The translations under genes and the position numbers were made by a program. The notes under the pieces are model-generated. The model made no database searches. It saw nothing but the letters and a program-made list of their open reading frames with translations, and was not told the origin of the DNA. A stretch of 64,000 bases of DNA from assembly GCF_004362215.1 (NCBI RefSeq), contig NZ_SNWR01000001.1, positions 806,001-870,000 of the forward strand, given 5' to 3'. Of the stretch, positions 61,211 through 64,000 are shown in pieces. The stretch is from Paractinoplanes brasiliensis. GTDB lineage: Bacteria > Actinomycetota > Actinomycetes > Mycobacteriales > Micromonosporaceae. Every line of letters begins with the position of its first letter. The first letter of the stretch is position 1.

Positions 61211-61984
61211 TCAGGCGTACAGCATCGTCCACTGCTCGACCACCCGGAAACCGAGCGACTCGTACAACCGGAACGCCTCCTCCGACGGCTGCAGGTAGGC
61301 GGTCCGCGCCCCGCAGGCAGCCCCGTCGGCCACGACCCGCTCGGTCAAGGCCCGGCCGTACCCACGGCGACGATGCGACGACACCGTGGTGATGTTGAAA
61401 ACACCCACGTGATCTCCGGTGTGGATGCCCAGCCCGATCGCGACCGGGACACCGTCCGCCTCGGCGAGGTAGCAGGTCGCCCACGGCGCCTCGAAGATGG
61501 CCTTGGGCATGACCATCGCGCTGATGGACTCGGCGAAGCCGAAGCCGGCCGAGAGAATCTCGAGATAGGCCGTCCGGTCGGCCCGGCCCGCCGGGCGGAT
61601 CACGACGTCCGTCCCCCCGGAGGGCGCCGGACGGAAGTCCCCCAGGGGCCGGATCATCATCGGCTGGCTGACCGATGCGGTCAGTCCGTACTGTGCCGCC
61701 ACTGCCCGGACCCCGGCCGTCGCTTCGCCGCGGACCCCGATCGACCACGGCACGCCCCGACCGGCCACCGAGGCGGCGAGGCGTCGGATCTCGGGCTCGT
61801 CCTGGACCCGCTCCAGGGTCAGCACACCGTTGAAGGTAGGCAGGGGCACGTTGCTGACCAGTAGATACGAGCCGTGGGCGCCCTTCTCGACCTGGCTCAT
61901 AGGGTTGAGCGAGGTCAGCAGGGTGCCGGACCGGATATAAGCCTCCGCCGCGGCGTCGGCCTCGAGTTCCACTGAAAGGGCCAT
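61211..61984 (-). CDS. GNAT-family N-acetyltransferase (full-length copy)
   Basis: A 257-residue protein from ATG 61984 with GGAGG 8 bases upstream. The N-terminal part (EADAAAEAYIRSGTLLTSLN, VPLPTFNGVLTLERVQDEPE) is a degenerate GNAT-like lobe, and the C-terminal lobe is canonical: ATCYLAEADGVPVAIGLGIH, VGVFNITTVSSHRRRGYGRA (acetyl-CoA loop RRRGYG), ERVVADGAACGARTAYLQPS, AFRLYESLGFRVVEQW. Substrate unknown. It lies directly downstream of a truncated copy of itself and a cupin gene on the same strand, so all three were probably one operon. Confidence 0.9.
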   Translation of the reverse strand: MALSVELEADAAAEAYIRSGTLLTSLNPMSQVEKGAHGSYLLVSNVPLPTFNGVLTLERVQDEPEIRRLAASVAGRGVPWSIGVRGEATAGVRAVAAQYGLTASVSQPMMIRPLGDFRPAPSGGTDVVIRPAGRADRTAYLEILSAGFGFAESISAMVMPKAIFEAPWATCYLAEADGVPVAIGLGIHTGDHVGVFNITTVSSHRRRGYGRALTERVVADGAACGARTAYLQPSEEAFRLYESLGFRVVEQWTMLYA

Positions 61985-62072
61985 ACGGCTGCCTCCGGAT
62001 CTCTGAACATCTGGCGTCAGCCCTGACGACGCTCGGCGCCGGCCGAAGTTCATCGATCGGCCACCCGCCGTG

Positions 62073-62576
62073 TCAGCCGTGCAGAAGAGTCCAGGTCTCG
62101 GCGACTACGAAGCCCAGCGACTCGTACAACCGGAGCGCCGGAGGCGTCGGCTGGAGGAAGGCGGCTTGCGCCCCCCGGGCGGCGCCGTCGGCGACGACCC
62201 GCTCGGTCATCGCCTGGCCCAGACCTCGGCGCCGGTGCGACGGCACGGTGGCGATGTTGTAGACCCCGATGTGGTGGCCGACGAAAATGCCCAACCCGGT
62301 GGCAACCGGGCGGCCGTCCAACTCGGCCAGATAGCACGTCGCCCAGGGAACCTCGAACAGGGCCGGGGCCAGAATCGACGCGCCGAAGGCCTCGGGCACG
62401 CCGAAGCTGGCCGAGAACGTCCGGAGGTACGTGGGGCGATCGGCCGGGCCCGCCGCGCGGATCGCCTCGGCCGGCCACCCCGCACCGGACCGGGGCGGGC
62501 CGACCGGCGCCCGGATCATGAAGGGTTGAACAAGCGACTGGCTCCGGCCGTACTCCGTCGCGACCGACCGGATCAT
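62073..62576 (-). pseudogene. GNAT-family acetyltransferase, N-terminal lobe lost
   Basis: Close relative of the next gene downstream, but it begins at the equivalent of that protein's residue ~110 (MIRSVATEYGRSQSLVQPFM aligned with GVRAVAAQYGLTASVSQPMM). The C-terminal lobe is complete: ATCYLAELDGRPVATGLGIF, VGVYNIATVPSHRRRGLGQA-like acetyl-CoA loop, LRLYESLGFVVAETW. The first possible ATG, 62576, has no ribosome site and lies 36 bases after the cupin stop. A deletion joining the cupin gene to the middle of this gene is the simplest explanation. Residual activity is conceivable because the catalytic lobe is intact. Confidence 0.75.
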
Positions 62577-62612
62577 TTCTGAGAGGCTGCCGGCAACCGG
62601 TGGCGGGACCGG

Positions 62613-63152
62613 TCAGGCCCAGTCGTTCTCGCCGGGGAGCGGGATCACCTTGTGCGGATCCTGTTCGGCCACGATCGACGCGATCTTCTCGGGCGTCCAC
62701 GGCGGCGGCATCGCGCCTGACGGGTCAGGGTCGTCGCCGTAGTCGAGGAAGAATTGCTCGGGTCCGGCCGGGGTGTAGAACACCAGCAGCGTCGCCGTTT
62801 CGTCAGTCAGATTCTTGAAAGCGTGCCGGGTGCCTCGCGGAATGTAGATGAAATCACCCGGGCCGGCGTCGAAATTTCCCGCGCCGTTGATGAAACGGAA
62901 TTCGCCGGAAGCGATGTAGAAGGCTTCGTCCTCATCGCCGTGCGCGTGGGCGATGTTGCCGAAACCGGGGGCCACATACATTTCCAGCAAGGACATCCGG
63001 CCGCCGGTGCGATCACCCGTGACCTTGACCCGACCTTGCTCCATGCCGCCATTGAGCACCTTGTAGGTGCCCTCGTCCTTACCCACCCGGAAGCCGCGGG
63101 CGGCCGTCCAGATGGGATCGTCGGGCGACGGAACGGGTACTTGAACGTCCAT
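62613..63152 (-). CDS. Cupin-domain protein
   Basis: A 179-residue paralogue of the cupin at 52110-52649, the same length when started at ATG 63152 (AAGGCGG 8 bases upstream; ATG 63170 has no ribosome site). Motif 1 GFGNIAHAHGDEDEAFYIAS, motif 2 GDFIYIPRGTRHAFKN, ends MDVQVPVPSPDDPIWTAARG and VIPLPGENDWA. Metal-dependent oxygenase or isomerase fold; substrate unknown. It heads a minus-strand run with the two GNAT genes. Confidence 0.88.
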   Translation of the reverse strand: MDVQVPVPSPDDPIWTAARGFRVGKDEGTYKVLNGGMEQGRVKVTGDRTGGRMSLLEMYVAPGFGNIAHAHGDEDEAFYIASGEFRFINGAGNFDAGPGDFIYIPRGTRHAFKNLTDETATLLVFYTPAGPEQFFLDYGDDPDPSGAMPPPWTPEKIASIVAEQDPHKVIPLPGENDWA

Positions 63153-63300
63153 GCCAATTACCGCCTTCATCGTCGAAAGGTTCGGTCAGAAAATACGCCG
63201 CCCCGGATCCGGGATCAACGTGATCAGAGAAACGCAATTGCCGTTCCGAGAAATGAATTCAGGCCCCCCGGACACGTATCCCGACACCCTTTCGGCACGG

Positions 63301-64000
63301 TCAGCCAACCGCTGACAGGCCGCCGGACATCGAGGCTGGAGCGCCGACGGTCAGATCAGCCAGGGCCAGCGTCCGCGAGGCCGCGGTCCGGGTCAAGGCG
63401 TGCGAGAACAGGTGAGCGGCGCGCACCGTGGGCTCGGGCAGGTTCCCGGCCAGCTCGGCGATGGCCGCGCGGACCTCGTCGGGGACGATGTGGCCACGGC
63501 GTAGCAGATGCCGGACGGCGATCTCGCCGAGCTCGTCCGCGGAATAGGGCGGCACGGTCCACTGCTGGCCGAAGGCCTCGTCGATCCCGGGGATCTCGCG
63601 GCGCAACGATGCCAGGATCGCGGACTCGGCCACGAGGACCACGACAGGGGCGGCCGGGTCGGCGCGGAGCCGGTCGACGAGCTCGGCGACGACCTCGAGG
63701 CCCGGGTCGCCGGGGTTCACGTCCACGATCAGCAGGCCACCAGCGGCGTCCGTGAGCGCCGTTGCCACCAGATCCTGGACCTGGCCGGCCCAGTGCGGAG
63801 CCAGGTCTCCCCCGGTCGCGGCCCGCACCTGGTGGCCGATCGGCACAAGGCCGACCTCGGCCAGGACCATGCCGTAGAGCCGGGCGAACTCGGACCGGCC
63901 GCTGCCCCGGGGCCCGGCGATGACGGCGTTCGCCGTACGGCCGTAGACCCGGCGGCGGGCGTGCAGACCGGCCACCTCGAGAACTGTGCCACCCATGGCC
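63301..64000 (-). CDS. AAA+ ATPase (CbxX/EccA-like), N-terminus outside window
   Basis: At least 231 residues of an AAA+ domain. The Walker A is GPRGSGRSEFARLYGMVLAE, with Arg in place of the usual Lys; Walker B is GGLLIVDVNPGDPG, and ALLAESA-like VVVLVAESAILASLRREIPG with EAFGQQWTVPPYSADELGEI resembles the sensor and second-half regions of CbxX/CfqX and type VII EccA ATPases. The ATG at 63996 is at the edge and the opening (GGTVLEVAGLHARRRVYGRT) looks internal, so the gene probably starts beyond the window. Both Walker changes hint at altered nucleotide hydrolysis. Confidence 0.75.
   Translation of the reverse strand, partial: AMGGTVLEVAGLHARRRVYGRTANAVIAGPRGSGRSEFARLYGMVLAEVGLVPIGHQVRAATGGDLAPHWAGQVQDLVATALTDAAGGLLIVDVNPGDPGLEVVAELVDRLRADPAAPVVVLVAESAILASLRREIPGIDEAFGQQWTVPPYSADELGEIAVRHLLRRGHIVPDEVRAAIAELAGNLPEPTVRAAHLFSHALTRTAASRTLALADLTVGAPASMSGGLSAVG

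Noticed and set aside
1..64000. An antibiotic biosynthetic cluster, suggested by four SARP/AfsR-type regulators and a LAL regulator
   Set aside because: No PKS, NRPS, terpene, RiPP or other core biosynthetic gene is present; only scattered tailoring-like enzymes.
1..64000. CRISPR arrays, tRNA genes, insertion sequences, prophage or integrative-element ends
   Set aside because: No regular short repeats, cloverleaf sequences, transposase or integrase motifs were found on either strand. Weak or decayed ends cannot be excluded by eye.

Overview
The window is very GC-rich, densely coding DNA from a filamentous actinomycete, most likely of the Micromonosporaceae (Actinoplanes-like). This is inferred from codon use and gene content: AfsR/SARP regulators, a LAL regulator, PASTA-less Ser/Thr kinases and many MarR, GntR and ECF regulators. 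No rRNA, tRNA, CRISPR array, transposase or phage gene was seen. It reads as a chromosomal accessory region rich in regulators and in oxidative or aromatic metabolism, not as a biosynthetic gene cluster.

Layout. 1-9.5 kb: a partial AfsR-type regulator, a broken GMC oxidoreductase with an OhrR-like MarR gene, a GNAT-like gene, TetR, DUF2625 and a second AfsR-type regulator. 9.9-13.6 kb: an alpha/beta hydrolase, the tail of a lost ECF sigma gene, an intact GMC oxidoreductase and a frameshifted AraC gene. 13.6-19.9 kb: GntR, LAL, ECF sigma, a small protein, a second GntR and a methyltransferase. 20-32.7 kb: small hypotheticals, a broken M20 amidohydrolase, LuxR, WrbA, a DUF4232 lipoprotein, cupin, MarR, GNAT, an intradiol dioxygenase, a kinase with a carbohydrate-binding ectodomain, an ECF/anti-sigma pair, a DUF4333 protein, a broken lipoprotein and a CHRD protein. 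32.7-44.7 kb: a third AfsR-type regulator, DUF1345, a secreted hydrolase divergent from an ECF sigma gene, MarR, an animal-type haem peroxidase and a run of secreted proteins. 44.7-53.8 kb: an AraC-sensor/dioxygenase fusion, a kinase with a ricin-like ectodomain, a gutted penicillin-binding protein, a TRIC-like membrane protein, and a MarR-controlled operon (truncated SDR, cupin, epoxide-hydrolase-like protein, aldo/keto reductase). 53.8-64 kb: an FAD oxidoreductase, a GDSL esterase, an enoyl-CoA hydratase, a fourth AfsR-type regulator, two GNATs (one truncated), a cupin and a partial AAA+ ATPase.

Three things stand out. (1) Many genes have lost large internal or terminal segments, often in frame: GMC, M20, a penicillin-binding protein without its SxxK motif, an AraC-dioxygenase fusion, an SDR without its active site, a GNAT, and an ECF gene reduced to its last codons. 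Three further genes carry single-base frameshifts. This is either striking gene decay or an assembly problem. (2) The palindrome GCAATATATTGC, or a near copy, lies over the promoters of four genes; in two GntR genes it abuts the ATG in what look like leaderless promoters. (3) Paralogous modules share private promoter elements: a 20-nt block before two ECF genes and a 19-nt block before two hydrolases, each hydrolase divergent from an ECF gene or its remnant.

Together the genes suggest a strain sensing redox, aromatic and carbohydrate signals through many duplicated regulators, with local enzyme modules controlled by neighbouring regulators.
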